Under the pieces are notes generated by a model. That model saw nothing but the letters and a program-made list of their open reading frames with translations, was not told the DNA's origin and made no database searches. Positions 1-6,742 of a DNA stretch of 11,576 nt are shown piece by piece. Within the stretch, counting starts at the first letter, position 1, and each line of letters opens with the position of its first letter. Location of the stretch: contig DASZXJ010000105.1 of assembly GCA_035545895.1 (NCBI GenBank), forward strand, positions 1 through 11,576. The letters are read 5' to 3'. The stretch comes from DASZXJ01 sp035545895 (lineage in GTDB: Bacteria > Planctomycetota > Phycisphaerae > Tepidisphaerales > Tepidisphaeraceae). A program made the position numbers and the translations under genes.

Positions 1-142
1 AGGTGCTGGAATCCATGAAATTGGCGTGATATCCGCAAAGTTCGGTGGCACTGGCGCCGGTGATTTTCAATTGCTCAAGGACATCCGGCAGTTCTTTCCA
101 GTGACGATAGCACCAGGATTGAATGGCAAGGGGATGGGGCAT
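1..142 (-). CDS. Sugar phosphate isomerase/epimerase-like protein, 5' end only
   Basis: Only the first 47 codons are in the window; the gene continues past the left edge. It reads MPHPLAIQSWCYRHWKELPD, then a segment containing ATELCGYHANF. The pattern IQSWCYR...ELCGYHANF resembles the first strand, helix and second strand of xylose-isomerase-like TIM-barrel proteins annotated as sugar phosphate isomerases/epimerases; substrate cannot be inferred. The ATG at 142-140 is the best start because the IQSWCYR strand follows directly, as is usual in the family; no clear Shine-Dalgarno is present. It starts 33 nt after the vapC stop on the same strand, so it may be read from the vapBC promoter. Family call moderately sure, function not. 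Confidence 0.6.
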   Translation of the reverse strand, partial: MPHPLAIQSWCYRHWKELPDVLEQLKITGASATELCGYHANFMDSST

Positions 143-175
143 AGGAATCGCGAGCTTTTGCAAAAAGGGGGCATG

Positions 176-553
176 TCAATTCATGGCAAGAATTTTCAAT
201 CCGGCTTTTTGCAGGCCGTTAAAACTCTGATCCAGTGTAAACAGGTCGCATTCGTTGAGGTAAGCCGTTGCCGCAATGACGGCATCGCCTGGGCCAATGC
301 CGCGAAAGGTGGAAACCCATTCGGCCGCCAATTCATAAGCATTGCGAGCCGTTTCGAGCCAGTGATAGTCTCTGAGTCGTTCGCTTACGAATCGTCGCCT
401 TTCAGCGTTGCGAAATCCACCGACAAGTTCGATCCATACTTGCCCGCATATATATATTTGATTGCTATCGCTCAATTCAGCCATGCGAGTCGCAACCTTG
501 CTCTTCGGCTGGCGATAAACGGAAATAAATATGCTTGTATCTATGCAGACCAC
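176..553 (-). CDS. vapC: VapC-family PIN-domain toxin (putative ribonuclease)
   Basis: PIN-domain protein, probably the toxin of a type II toxin-antitoxin pair; characterised VapC proteins are Mg2+-dependent ribonucleases, often cutting tRNA or rRNA. From a GTG start at 553 the protein is 125 residues, a usual length. The acidic active site is visible: D5 in CIDTSIF, E42 in WIEL, D90 in GPGDAVIAA, and D103/D108 in CDLFTLDQSF. The frame is open to a TTG at 589, but GTG-553 puts the first strand (VVCIDTSIF) at the N terminus as in the family. It is also preceded by GGAG at 566-563 with a 9-nt spacer, and overlaps the vapB stop by only 13 nt. Translation is probably coupled to vapB. All catalytic residues are intact, so the toxin looks functional. 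Confidence 0.85.
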   Translation of the reverse strand: MVCIDTSIFISVYRQPKSKVATRMAELSDSNQIYICGQVWIELVGGFRNAERRRFVSERLRDYHWLETARNAYELAAEWVSTFRGIGPGDAVIAATAYLNECDLFTLDQSFNGLQKAGLKILAMN

Positions 554-756
554 TTGCGTTTGCTCCGCTCTGATTTGATTTTCTTCCAATTATGCGGCGG
601 CTTGTTTTCAAGGAAAAACTGTAATAATTCCATCCGGTGGCGACGGCTTTCGCTTTCGCGAATGACATCCGCGATGGCAGCACTGAGCCTGCGTTTGCCG
701 CTCATTCGCCTGGCCGACGCCGCCAATTCATCAGGAATGGTAATGGTCGTACGCAT
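541..756 (-). CDS. vapB: VapB-like antitoxin, ribbon-helix-helix type
   Basis: A 71-residue protein beginning MRTTITIPDEL. This is the classic N-terminal strand and first helix of ribbon-helix-helix antitoxins, which bind DNA as dimers through that strand and neutralise the toxin with the C-terminal part. The C-terminal half is basic and rich in charged residues (SRRHRMELLQFFLENKPPHN, then a lysine/arginine-rich tail). The gene directly precedes the PIN-domain toxin with overlapping ends, the normal antitoxin-first order. The ATG at 756-754 is fixed by the conserved MRTTITIP start. It lies only 7 nt after a good -10 box, with no room for a Shine-Dalgarno, so the mRNA may be leaderless. The start codon is embedded in a perfect 11-bp palindrome, suggesting autoregulation. 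Confidence 0.82.
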   Translation of the reverse strand: MRTTITIPDELAASARRMSGKRRLSAAIADVIRESESRRHRMELLQFFLENKPPHNWKKIKSERSKRKWSA

Positions 757-807
757 GATGCGAATTATCTAATAAAATGATGCGATTGGCAAGATAAAAA
801 CGCATCA
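752..807. promoter_or_regulatory. Operator-like TGATGCG array at the vapBC promoter
   Basis: Three copies of TGATGCG lie about two helical turns apart: direct copies starting at 756 and 778, and an inverted copy (CGCATCA) at 801-807. The first is part of a perfect palindrome CGCATgATGCG (752-762) covering the vapB start codon; the second lies in the promoter spacer; the third lies just beyond the -35 box. This arrangement fits cooperative autorepression by a VapB/VapC complex. The motif copies are seen directly; binding is inferred. Confidence 0.5.
764..792 (-). promoter_or_regulatory. vapBC promoter
   Basis: On the minus strand TTGCCA (792-787) and GATAAT (769-764) are separated by 17 bp, close to the sigma-70 consensus. 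The predicted transcription start falls at or within a base or two of the vapB ATG at 756, implying a leaderless or almost leaderless message. Confidence 0.6.
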
Positions 808-959
808 ATTAAAAACTGGGTCAGTTTCATTATGCATTTACATTGCTTGGAAACGGACTGGGCGAAAATCGAATGGTGAGTCACGCGATCAACCGAATTT
901 AAGTTCTAACGTAATTTGAAAGTGTCATGAGCTGAAAAGCGATTCATGCAGCCGCATCG

Positions 960-2564
960 TTACAACTCCTCAAAAAAATCGTTCCCCTTGTCATCCACGA
1001 CAATAAACGCGGGGAAATTCACGACGTCGATTTTTCGGACGGCTTCCATGCCCAGGTCTTCGAAATCGACGAGTTCGACTTTCTTGATATTGGTTTGCGC
1101 GAGAATCGCTGCCGGTCCGCCGATGGAGCCCAGGTAAAAGCCGCCGTGCTTTTTGCAGGCGTCGGTGACGGCCTTGGTGCGGTTGCCCTTGGCGATCATG
1201 ATCATGCTTCCGCCGTGCGATTGGAACAGATCGACAAAGCTGTCCATTCGGCCGGCCGTGGTGGGGCCGAACGAACCGGACGCCATGCCCTGCGGTGTTT
1301 TCGCGGGGCCGGCATAGTAGACCGGATATTTCTTGAAATACTCCGGCATGGGCTTGCCTTCATCGAGCAATTTCTTCAGCCGCGCATGCGCGGCGTCGCG
1401 CGCGACAATCAACGTGCCCGTCAATTCAAGACGCGTTTTCACCGGGAATCTCGTCAGCACCTTTCGCACGCTGTCGATTCCCTGATTCAAATCGATTTGC
1501 ACCGGCGGCGCGAGATGCGGGGCTTCCTTGGGCAAATATTGTTCAGGATGAAATTCGAGTTGTTCCAGAAAAATGCCGTCCTTGGTGATCTTGGCTTTGA
1601 TGTTTCGATCGGCCGAGCACGAAACGCCGAGCCCGATCGGGCAGCTCGCAGCGTGACGTGGCAATCGAATCACGCGCACATCATGGGCAAAATGCTTTCC
1701 GCCAAACTGCGCACCGATGCCGCAGCTATAGCAGGCCTGGAGCACCTTCTTTTCCATCTCGACATCACGGAACGCGCGTCCGCCCACCGAGCCCGTGATG
1801 GGCAAATGATCGTAATAATGTGCCGATGCCAGCTTGACCGTTTTCATGGTCGCTTCAGCGCTCGTGCCGCCAACGACCAGTGCGATGTGATACGGAGGGC
1901 ACGCCGTCGTTCCCAGATCCTTCAACTTCAATGAAACGAAGTTCATCATGTCGGTTGGGTTCAGCACCGCGGGGGTCTGCTGATAGAAATACATCTTGTT
2001 GGCGCTGCCGCCGCCCTTGGCGAGGAAGAGAAATTCGTATTTGTCGCCGGGCTCGGCATACAGATCGATCTGGGCCGGCAGGTTGTTCCTGGTGTTCTGT
2101 TCCTTGAACATTTCCAGTGGCGCGATCTGCGAATATCGCAGATTCTTTTCCTGATACGTTTCGAAGATGCCTTCGGAGAGCGCTGCCGTATCGTCGCCCT
2201 CGGTCAAAACATATTGTCCCTTTTTCCCGACGACGGTTGCGGTGCCGGTGTCCTGACAGCCGGGCAATTGGCCGCCCGCTGCGATGACGGCATTTTGAAT
2301 GTGCGTGTAGATGACAAATCGGTCGTTGTCGCTGCCGGCTGGGTCGTTCAATTCGCTCGCCAGTTGCTTCATATGTTTGGAGCGCAGGAAAAACGAAATA
2401 TCGATGAATGCCTGCTTCGCCAGCTTTTTGAGGGCCGATGGTTCGACCTTGAGAAAGGTTCGTTCGCCGAGATCGACCTGGCTGACGCCTTGGTTTCCAA
2501 GGCTGCGGTATTCGGTGTCATCTTCACCGAGTTGAATGAGCGGTTCGTATTGGAAGTTGGCCAT
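960..2564 (-). CDS. fumA: Fumarate hydratase, class I (iron-sulfur, alpha/beta fused)
   Basis: Catalyses reversible hydration of fumarate to L-malate in the TCA cycle, in the cytoplasm. At 534 residues it matches the single-chain class I enzymes (E. coli FumA/FumB about 548), with the alpha-type domain first and the beta-type domain from about residue 350. The three cysteines expected to bind the [4Fe-4S] cluster are present with the same spacing as E. coli C105/C224/C318: C103 (PGCQDTGTA), C222 (TTACPPYHIA) and C316 (SCPIGLGVSCSADRN). Other family blocks are KGGGSANKM, GGTSAEATMKTVK, ITGSVGGRAFRD and GMASGSFGPTTAGRMDSFVD. The ATG at 2564 gives the expected N terminus; a weak AGAAAGA precedes it. 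A palindromic element begins 14 bp upstream, so the promoter or leader lies in repeat sequence. Class I enzymes are oxygen-sensitive in general. The fumA symbol marks the class, not a proven ortholog. Confidence 0.95.
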   Translation of the reverse strand: MANFQYEPLIQLGEDDTEYRSLGNQGVSQVDLGERTFLKVEPSALKKLAKQAFIDISFFLRSKHMKQLASELNDPAGSDNDRFVIYTHIQNAVIAAGGQLPGCQDTGTATVVGKKGQYVLTEGDDTAALSEGIFETYQEKNLRYSQIAPLEMFKEQNTRNNLPAQIDLYAEPGDKYEFLFLAKGGGSANKMYFYQQTPAVLNPTDMMNFVSLKLKDLGTTACPPYHIALVVGGTSAEATMKTVKLASAHYYDHLPITGSVGGRAFRDVEMEKKVLQACYSCGIGAQFGGKHFAHDVRVIRLPRHAASCPIGLGVSCSADRNIKAKITKDGIFLEQLEFHPEQYLPKEAPHLAPPVQIDLNQGIDSVRKVLTRFPVKTRLELTGTLIVARDAAHARLKKLLDEGKPMPEYFKKYPVYYAGPAKTPQGMASGSFGPTTAGRMDSFVDLFQSHGGSMIMIAKGNRTKAVTDACKKHGGFYLGSIGGPAAILAQTNIKKVELVDFEDLGMEAVRKIDVVNFPAFIVVDDKGNDFFEEL

Positions 2565-2578
2565 TGTCTTTCTAAATT

Positions 2579-2816
2579 CCCTCTCCCGGTACGCCGGGCG
2601 AGGGTTAGGGTGAGGGTTCTGGTTGGGATGTCAAGAGATGACAGTTTAATACAAAAAGAGGTATTGGTGCAGTTTGATGTGACACGGCCTTTCCAGGCCG
2701 TGCAAAGTACCGCATGGGCTGGAAAGCCCATGTCACAATAAACTCTCCTTTTTCTTCAAACTGCACCAGTACCCCAAAAGATCCTCACCCCAGCCCTCCC
2801 GGAATACCGGGCGAGG
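2579..2816. repeat. Nested palindromic element (MITE/REP-like), about 238 bp
   Basis: Three levels of inverted symmetry share roughly one centre. Outer arms of about 34-39 bp, rich in CCCTCACC...CCCGG, lie at 2579-2617 and 2783-2816. Middle arms GGTAyTGGTGCAGTTTGA lie at 2660-2677 and 2756-2773, matching at 17 of 18 positions. An inner pair TGTGAC/GTCACA (2678-2683, 2732-2737) encloses two perfect 8-bp hairpins: CACGGCCT-TTCC-AGGCCGTG (2683-2702) and CATGGGCT-GGAA-AGCCCATG (2713-2732). No coding capacity is evident. The element fills the fumarase/methyltransferase gap and its right arm runs into the methyltransferase 3' end. It could be a non-autonomous mobile element or a cluster of REP sequences; hairpin-mediated mRNA effects are possible. 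Confidence 0.7.
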
Positions 2817-3576
2817 CCTTGATTGCCCGGATTGCCAGAAACATGGGAATTTCCTTGCGCGCGGTGTTTTCCGCGTGGGCGCGGGGACCGCTGGTGCTGA
2901 TTTTATGGCTGGGCCATTCTTCCAGGGCGTCGATCAGCAGGCCGGCGCTGCGGAGGCCCTTTACATACGTCTCGATCGGCTTGTGAAACGTCCACGTGTA
3001 ATCGCTCGTCTTTTTCCCGGGATGCGTCACGATCGGCGATTTGCGCGGCAGCAGATATCGATCCACCCGGCGAAACTGCACTTTCTCTTTTTCATCCCAG
3101 CCCCAGCTCGTTTCCTTTGGCCCGCGAAAGCAGGGATGCATGAGCACGCAGACGAATTTCCCGCCCGGCGAAAGCAATCGCGCCACCCCGGCAAAAACGG
3201 GTTGAAGCGGATTGATGTTCTGAATCGCCAGCACACATGCGGCTGAGTTAAAATGTGATTCCGGAAGAAACTCCAGTTCCCGCGCATCGGCCACGTGATA
3301 ATGAATTGAAGCCGGCCCGCGCTCGCGCGCGATGCGGATCAATTCCTCACCTGCATCGATGCCGGTCGTTTCGATTCCGCGCTCGCTCAAAATCCGGCAG
3401 AGCACACCCTGGCCGCAAGCGATATCGACGACTTTATCGCCCGGCTGGGCGTTGAGCAGCCGCAGCACGCCGGGCAACACCACCTCGCGGTGAAATTCGC
3501 TGCCCGATTCGCCCACAAGCTGGTCGTACCAGTCGGCGACGTTTCCCCAGTCTGTTTTTTGCGGCTTTTTATTCAT
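2785..3576 (-). CDS. Class I SAM-dependent methyltransferase
   Basis: Cytoplasmic methyltransferase of unknown substrate, 263 residues. The Rossmann-like SAM domain spans about residues 30-150: motif I is VVDIACGQGVLCR (49-61), the acidic residue ending strand 2 is in TTGIDAGEEL (D74), and motif II/III regions are YHVADARELEF (93-103) and LSPGGKFVCVLMHPCF (135-150). This most resembles the Methyltransf_11/25 groups. The C-terminal 100 residues (RRVDRYLLPRKSPIVTHPG, then YTWTFHKPIETYVKGL) are typical of small-molecule members. The ATG at 3576 is preceded by AGG with about 6 nt spacing and lies 12 nt after the stop of the upstream zinc-ribbon membrane protein, so the two are probably cotranscribed. 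Oddity: residues 254-263 (ASPGIPGGLG) and the stop codon lie inside the palindromic element, so the natural C terminus near FLAIRAIK has been replaced or extended. Confidence 0.85.
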   Translation of the reverse strand: MNKKPQKTDWGNVADWYDQLVGESGSEFHREVVLPGVLRLLNAQPGDKVVDIACGQGVLCRILSERGIETTGIDAGEELIRIARERGPASIHYHVADARELEFLPESHFNSAACVLAIQNINPLQPVFAGVARLLSPGGKFVCVLMHPCFRGPKETSWGWDEKEKVQFRRVDRYLLPRKSPIVTHPGKKTSDYTWTFHKPIETYVKGLRSAGLLIDALEEWPSHKISTSGPRAHAENTARKEIPMFLAIRAIKASPGIPGGLG

Positions 3577-3588
3577 GCAAGGCCTAAA

Positions 3589-4314
3589 TCAAAACAATTT
3601 CCACCAGAGCAGGTACGACATCCATCGAAAAATTGTTGCGATCATCACGCACGTCAGCGTTTCAGAAAAATCCAGTTCGAAGAGATAACTGAAAATCCAC
3701 CAGTAGACGCAGACGCTGAGCATATAGCCGATTGCGTTGCCGCTTGGATTGTGAGCAACGGTGAAGATCAGGTTCCACACGCCCAAGGGGCCGATGGCGA
3801 TCGCCGCGATTTTATAAATCGCTCGCCCCGGCGATCCGAAGCTCATATCCAAGGCCCATGCCGCGACAAAGATGGCGACCAGTGTCACCGTGATTTCCCA
3901 GCAGAACTGAAACCCGACATGCCCAATGGCCTCGAAGATGCCGCTTAAAGTGACTTGATTCCATGCGTATATGATAACCGTCGTGACAAATCCGACGAAG
4001 ATCATCGTGCCGGGCAGCCAGATGTCTCGCAAAGGAATTGTGCCGTCCGCGCTTATGTTTTCTGATTGGGATGCGCCGGTTCGCTCGTAAGCGAGCGCCT
4101 TGCCGGGTTGCGGGGCAACGAATATTGGCATTTCAATCGGTTTGACCTTGACTGCGGCCAGATCGTAGACGGCCTCTTCATCCGGCTTGGGAACGCTGGG
4201 CATCGTGAAGGTATGCCCGCATCGGCAGGCGAATTTGCGGTCGGCATATTCGGGGACCCAGTCAAACTGCTGGCGGCAGTTGGGACACTGGAAGATTTCT
4301 CGCTGGTAAGCCAA
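3589..4314 (-). CDS. Zinc-ribbon multi-pass membrane protein, function unknown
   Basis: A 241-residue protein with an N-terminal metal-binding knuckle, C10-P-N-C13 and C30-R-C32, followed by a polar linker (about 40-98). Five probable membrane helices follow, near 100-118, 135-155, 168-187, 195-213 and 218-237, reminiscent of Yip1-like integral membrane proteins. No enzyme motif is visible. The start is TTG at 4314, chosen because an in-frame stop lies two codons upstream and the next ATG (codon 38) would remove the whole zinc ribbon; no convincing Shine-Dalgarno is present. It is divergent from another zinc-ribbon membrane protein across a palindromic repeat, and leads into the methyltransferase 12 nt downstream. 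Architecture is confident, role unknown. Confidence 0.72.
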   Translation of the reverse strand: MAYQREIFQCPNCRQQFDWVPEYADRKFACRCGHTFTMPSVPKPDEEAVYDLAAVKVKPIEMPIFVAPQPGKALAYERTGASQSENISADGTIPLRDIWLPGTMIFVGFVTTVIIYAWNQVTLSGIFEAIGHVGFQFCWEITVTLVAIFVAAWALDMSFGSPGRAIYKIAAIAIGPLGVWNLIFTVAHNPSGNAIGYMLSVCVYWWIFSYLFELDFSETLTCVMIATIFRWMSYLLWWKLF

Positions 4315-4348
4315 GAGAATTTACCCCGCCAATCGGTCACAATGGGGC

Positions 4349-4462
4349 AGCGGGTCAATTTACGATTCAAATTATTTAGCCCTGCCGCTTGCGGCGGGTT
4401 TTCGAGCGCCAAACCCGCCGCAAGCGGCGGGGCAAAAATGATAAAGCTCAAACTGACCCGCT
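4349..4462. repeat. Palindromic repeat, copy 1, with outer inverted arms
   Basis: The core at 4375-4437 is a 27-bp arm, a 9-nt loop (TCGAGCGCC) and a matching arm (25 of 27 paired); the arms contain CCGCTTGCGGCGGG. Outside it, AGCGGGTCAATTT (4349-4361) pairs with AAACTGACCCGCT (4450-4462) with one mismatch, giving a nested structure. The core recurs at 10621-10683 in the opposite orientation, as shown by the reversed loop. It sits between two divergent genes. No transposase is nearby, so it is most like a REP or small non-autonomous element. Confidence 0.8.
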
Positions 4463-4481
4463 ACCAACCGTGAGGTATATT
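4453..4481 (+). promoter_or_regulatory. Candidate promoter for the 4491 gene
   Basis: CTGACC (4453-4458) and TATATT (4476-4481) are 17 bp apart. The -35-like box lies within the outer right arm of the palindromic repeat. The start codon follows the -10 box by 9 nt, so the leader would be only a few bases. Confidence 0.4.
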
Positions 4482-4490
4482 AACGTATTG

Positions 4491-5381
4491 ATGGATGAGG
4501 TGGACATCAAATCGTTGGTTCCATCCCCGGCCGAGCCCGTGCCGGATGAATACGACCTGCTCTGTGAGGAATGCGGCTACAGCCTGGTCGGGCTGATCGA
4601 TTCCCGCCGCTGTCCCGAATGCGGGGCGGAGTTTGATCCGAATCAGCTACCGCTGGCGCGCGTGCCATGGCTGTATCGGAAGCGGCTGGGGAAAATGCGA
4701 GCTTACTGGCAGACCTTGGAATTGATCCTGACCAGCCCACGAAAATTTGCCGTTGAGTTAAACCGGCCGGTGAGAATCAGCGTCACCGATGCGAAGAGTT
4801 TTCGAAGCATGAGCGGCTGGATCGCGGCATTCACGTCTTTTTTCGCAGCACTATTCCTAGGCGTGACATTGATTTCGAGCTATCGCCGGGATGGATTGCT
4901 CGCCATTGCGTATGCGGTTGGTCTTCTTTTTGGAATAGCGCTGTTCGCGCAAATTGCCACCGACATGCCGACGTTTATTTGGCGCGGGTTGCACCCCACT
5001 CATCCTCACGAACTATCGCCCATCCAAAATTATGCTTCTGCGCCGATCAGTTTCATTGGTATTTCATTGGTCTTCGCAGCATCGTCGATGATCGTCAGGC
5101 TTGCCTTTCCGGGGGCTCCGTTTTACGTCACGCGGATGGTGTTGAATCTGGCGGCGGTCGTTGCACTGGCGATATTTGTTTGGTTCCTAATTATTTCACT
5201 CTGCTTCATGCGGACTTCGACCGGTTGTTCCGCAATGAGAATCATCGTGCTGGGCCTGTATCTACCATTTCATTGGATCGGGGCTGCAATAATGGGCGGA
5301 CTGGTTGCAATGCTGATGACACTGGTTGTGGCAATTATCGGCGGATTCGTCTCGGAAAGTCTGGGGTTGAGAGTGATGTAA
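4491..5381 (+). CDS. Zinc-ribbon multi-pass membrane protein, function unknown
   Basis: A 296-residue protein starting MDEVDIKSLVPS. An N-terminal zinc ribbon C25-E-E-C28-GYSLVGL...C41-P-E-C44-GAEFDP is of the kind often seen at the N terminus of planctomycete membrane proteins. Six likely membrane helices follow near 110-128, 136-157, 183-203, 217-239, 248-268 and 270-288. A basic segment (RKRLGKMRAYWQTLELILTS, 63-82) lies between ribbon and membrane domain. The frame is open from 4389, but that extension reads through the palindromic repeat (arginine-rich, no conservation expected), so ATG-4491 is preferred. It ends 13 bp before the convergent aroA stop, with no obvious terminator between. 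It may interact with the divergent zinc-ribbon protein, but that is a guess. Confidence 0.72.
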   Translation: MDEVDIKSLVPSPAEPVPDEYDLLCEECGYSLVGLIDSRRCPECGAEFDPNQLPLARVPWLYRKRLGKMRAYWQTLELILTSPRKFAVELNRPVRISVTDAKSFRSMSGWIAAFTSFFAALFLGVTLISSYRRDGLLAIAYAVGLLFGIALFAQIATDMPTFIWRGLHPTHPHELSPIQNYASAPISFIGISLVFAASSMIVRLAFPGAPFYVTRMVLNLAAVVALAIFVWFLIISLCFMRTSTGCSAMRIIVLGLYLPFHWIGAAIMGGLVAMLMTLVVAIIGGFVSESLGLRVM

Positions 5382-5394
5382 TCTGGATGTCTGC

Positions 5395-6705
5395 TTACTG
5401 GCCGCGACAGACTTTTTCCAAATCGCGGAAAAAGTCGGGATAGCTCTTGTTCACGCATTCGATCTCCTTGATCGTCACGCCAGCCGTGCGCGTGCCGGCG
5501 ACGGCGAAACTCATGGCCATGCGGTGGTCGTCGTAGGTGTCGATGTGGGCGGGCTTGAGCTTTCCATCCTCGGGGGGCTGAATGGTCATTGCGTTCTGTT
5601 CGATATCCACGTCCGCGCCCAGTTTTTTCAGTTCATTGGAAAGGGCAGCCACGCGGTCGGTTTCCTTTACTCGAAGCGTGTGAATCCCGCGAATGGTGGT
5701 GGGGCCTTCGGCAAATATGCTCGCCACCGCGAGCGTTTGAATCGTATCAGGCATGCCGGACAGATCGATGTCGATGCCCTCCAGCTTTTCGGGGCCTTTG
5801 ATGGTGATGAAATCCTTGCCGAAGATCAGGCTCGCGCCCATTTTGTGCAGCACATCGGCAAAGCCGATATCGCCTTGCAGGCTGGATTTGCCGAGATGTT
5901 CGATGGTGATCTTCGATCCCGGATTCACCGCAGCGGCAGCGAGAAAATAGGTTGCGTTGCTCGCATCGGGTTCGATGGCGTAGGGGACGGCTTTGTATTT
6001 CCCACGCGGAATGACGATTTGCTTGGGCTGATGTGTTCGCGGGTCGCGAGCCAGTTCAGGGGTCACATGGAAATGATCCATGAGCTGCATCGTCATCGCC
6101 ACGTAAGGCCAGCTTGCCTGGTTGGGCTCCAAATCGATCCGAATTTCATTTCGCGCATAAGGCGAAACCATCAGCAGGGCGGAAAGAAATTGCGAGGACA
6201 TTCCCGATGCAAACTGCACGATGCCGCCGGGCAATCCGCGGCCATTCACACGAAGCGGCGGAAATCCCGGCTGGCCGAGGTAGTCAATTCGCACGCCCAG
6301 GTTTTTCAGTGAATCGACCAGTTGCCCGATCGGGCGCTGCCTCATGCGCTCGATGCCATCAATCGTGAAGCTGCCTTCGCCCAGAGCGCACAGTGCCGTG
6401 ATAAAGCGAGTGGTCGTGCCGGAATTTCCGCAAAACAGTTCGGCATCGGTGGATCGGATTTTCCCGCCGCCGCCGGTAATGCGGACCGTCTGTTTGGATT
6501 CATCGACGTCCATCGCAAAGCCAAGCTTTGACAAGCCAGCGAGCATGACGCGCGTGTCATCGGCGAAGAGGACATTGGTCAATTCGCAAGGCCCATCAGA
6601 CATGGCCGCGATCACCAGTGCGCGGTTGGTCAGACTCTTCGACCCCGGCGGGGTAATCGTCGCCGTAAAGGGCTTGCTAATCGGGTCAATCCGCAAATCG
6701 CTCAT
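5395..6705 (-). CDS. aroA: 3-phosphoshikimate 1-carboxyvinyltransferase (EPSP synthase)
   Basis: Sixth step of the shikimate pathway: transfers enolpyruvyl from PEP to shikimate-3-phosphate, in the cytoplasm. 436 residues, full length. Visible signatures are PPGSKSLTNRAL (19-30, with K23 equivalent to E. coli K22), LFCGNSGTTTRF (90-101), QFASGMSSQFLSALLM (164-179), LSGMPDTIQTLAV (315-327, catalytic D320), HTLRVKETDRVAALSNEL (342-359, catalytic E348) and DTYDDHRMAMSFAV (389-402). At the position of E. coli P101 there is F101, within a GNSGTTTRF variant; from memory this occurs in many natural enzymes, so no phenotype is inferred. The ATG at 6705 follows a TTATAC box by 7 nt and has no Shine-Dalgarno. 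The gene lies 71 bp downstream of nuoA on the same strand, so it may be read from nuoA or its own promoter. Confidence 0.97.
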   Translation of the reverse strand: MSDLRIDPISKPFTATITPPGSKSLTNRALVIAAMSDGPCELTNVLFADDTRVMLAGLSKLGFAMDVDESKQTVRITGGGGKIRSTDAELFCGNSGTTTRFITALCALGEGSFTIDGIERMRQRPIGQLVDSLKNLGVRIDYLGQPGFPPLRVNGRGLPGGIVQFASGMSSQFLSALLMVSPYARNEIRIDLEPNQASWPYVAMTMQLMDHFHVTPELARDPRTHQPKQIVIPRGKYKAVPYAIEPDASNATYFLAAAAVNPGSKITIEHLGKSSLQGDIGFADVLHKMGASLIFGKDFITIKGPEKLEGIDIDLSGMPDTIQTLAVASIFAEGPTTIRGIHTLRVKETDRVAALSNELKKLGADVDIEQNAMTIQPPEDGKLKPAHIDTYDDHRMAMSFAVAGTRTAGVTIKEIECVNKSYPDFFRDLEKVCRGQ

Positions 6706-6712
6706 GATGGAA

Positions 6713-6742
6713 GTATAAGACTGAAATCGAACTCAATCGCAA
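6713..6742 (-). promoter_or_regulatory. Candidate aroA promoter
   Basis: On the minus strand TTGCGA (6742-6737) and TTATAC (6718-6713) are 18 bp apart, and the aroA ATG lies 7 nt past the -10 box. The -35-like hexamer belongs to the adjoining heptamer repeat, which offers several alternative TTGCGA copies further upstream. Confidence 0.4.

Noticed and set aside
26..772. Long plus-strand open frame of 248 codons
   Set aside because: It lies opposite vapB, vapC and the isomerase gene, which carry clear family motifs; its own translation has no recognisable domain.
808..959. Hidden small gene between vapB and fumarase
   Set aside because: No frame on either strand had a convincing start, length and composition; apart from the vapBC regulatory region I see nothing definite.
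1095..1934. 279-codon plus-strand open frame
   Set aside because: Antisense to fumarase, arginine-rich and without family motifs.
4389..4490. N-terminal extension of the 4491 membrane protein
   Set aside because: These codons come from the palindromic repeat and give an arginine/lysine-rich string; the ATG at 4491 sits just before the natural polar N terminus and zinc ribbon.
5395..6705. Glyphosate-insensitive EPSP synthase from the F101 position
   Set aside because: The residue change is seen, but natural variants with GNSGTTxRF are widespread and sensitivity cannot be read from this alone.
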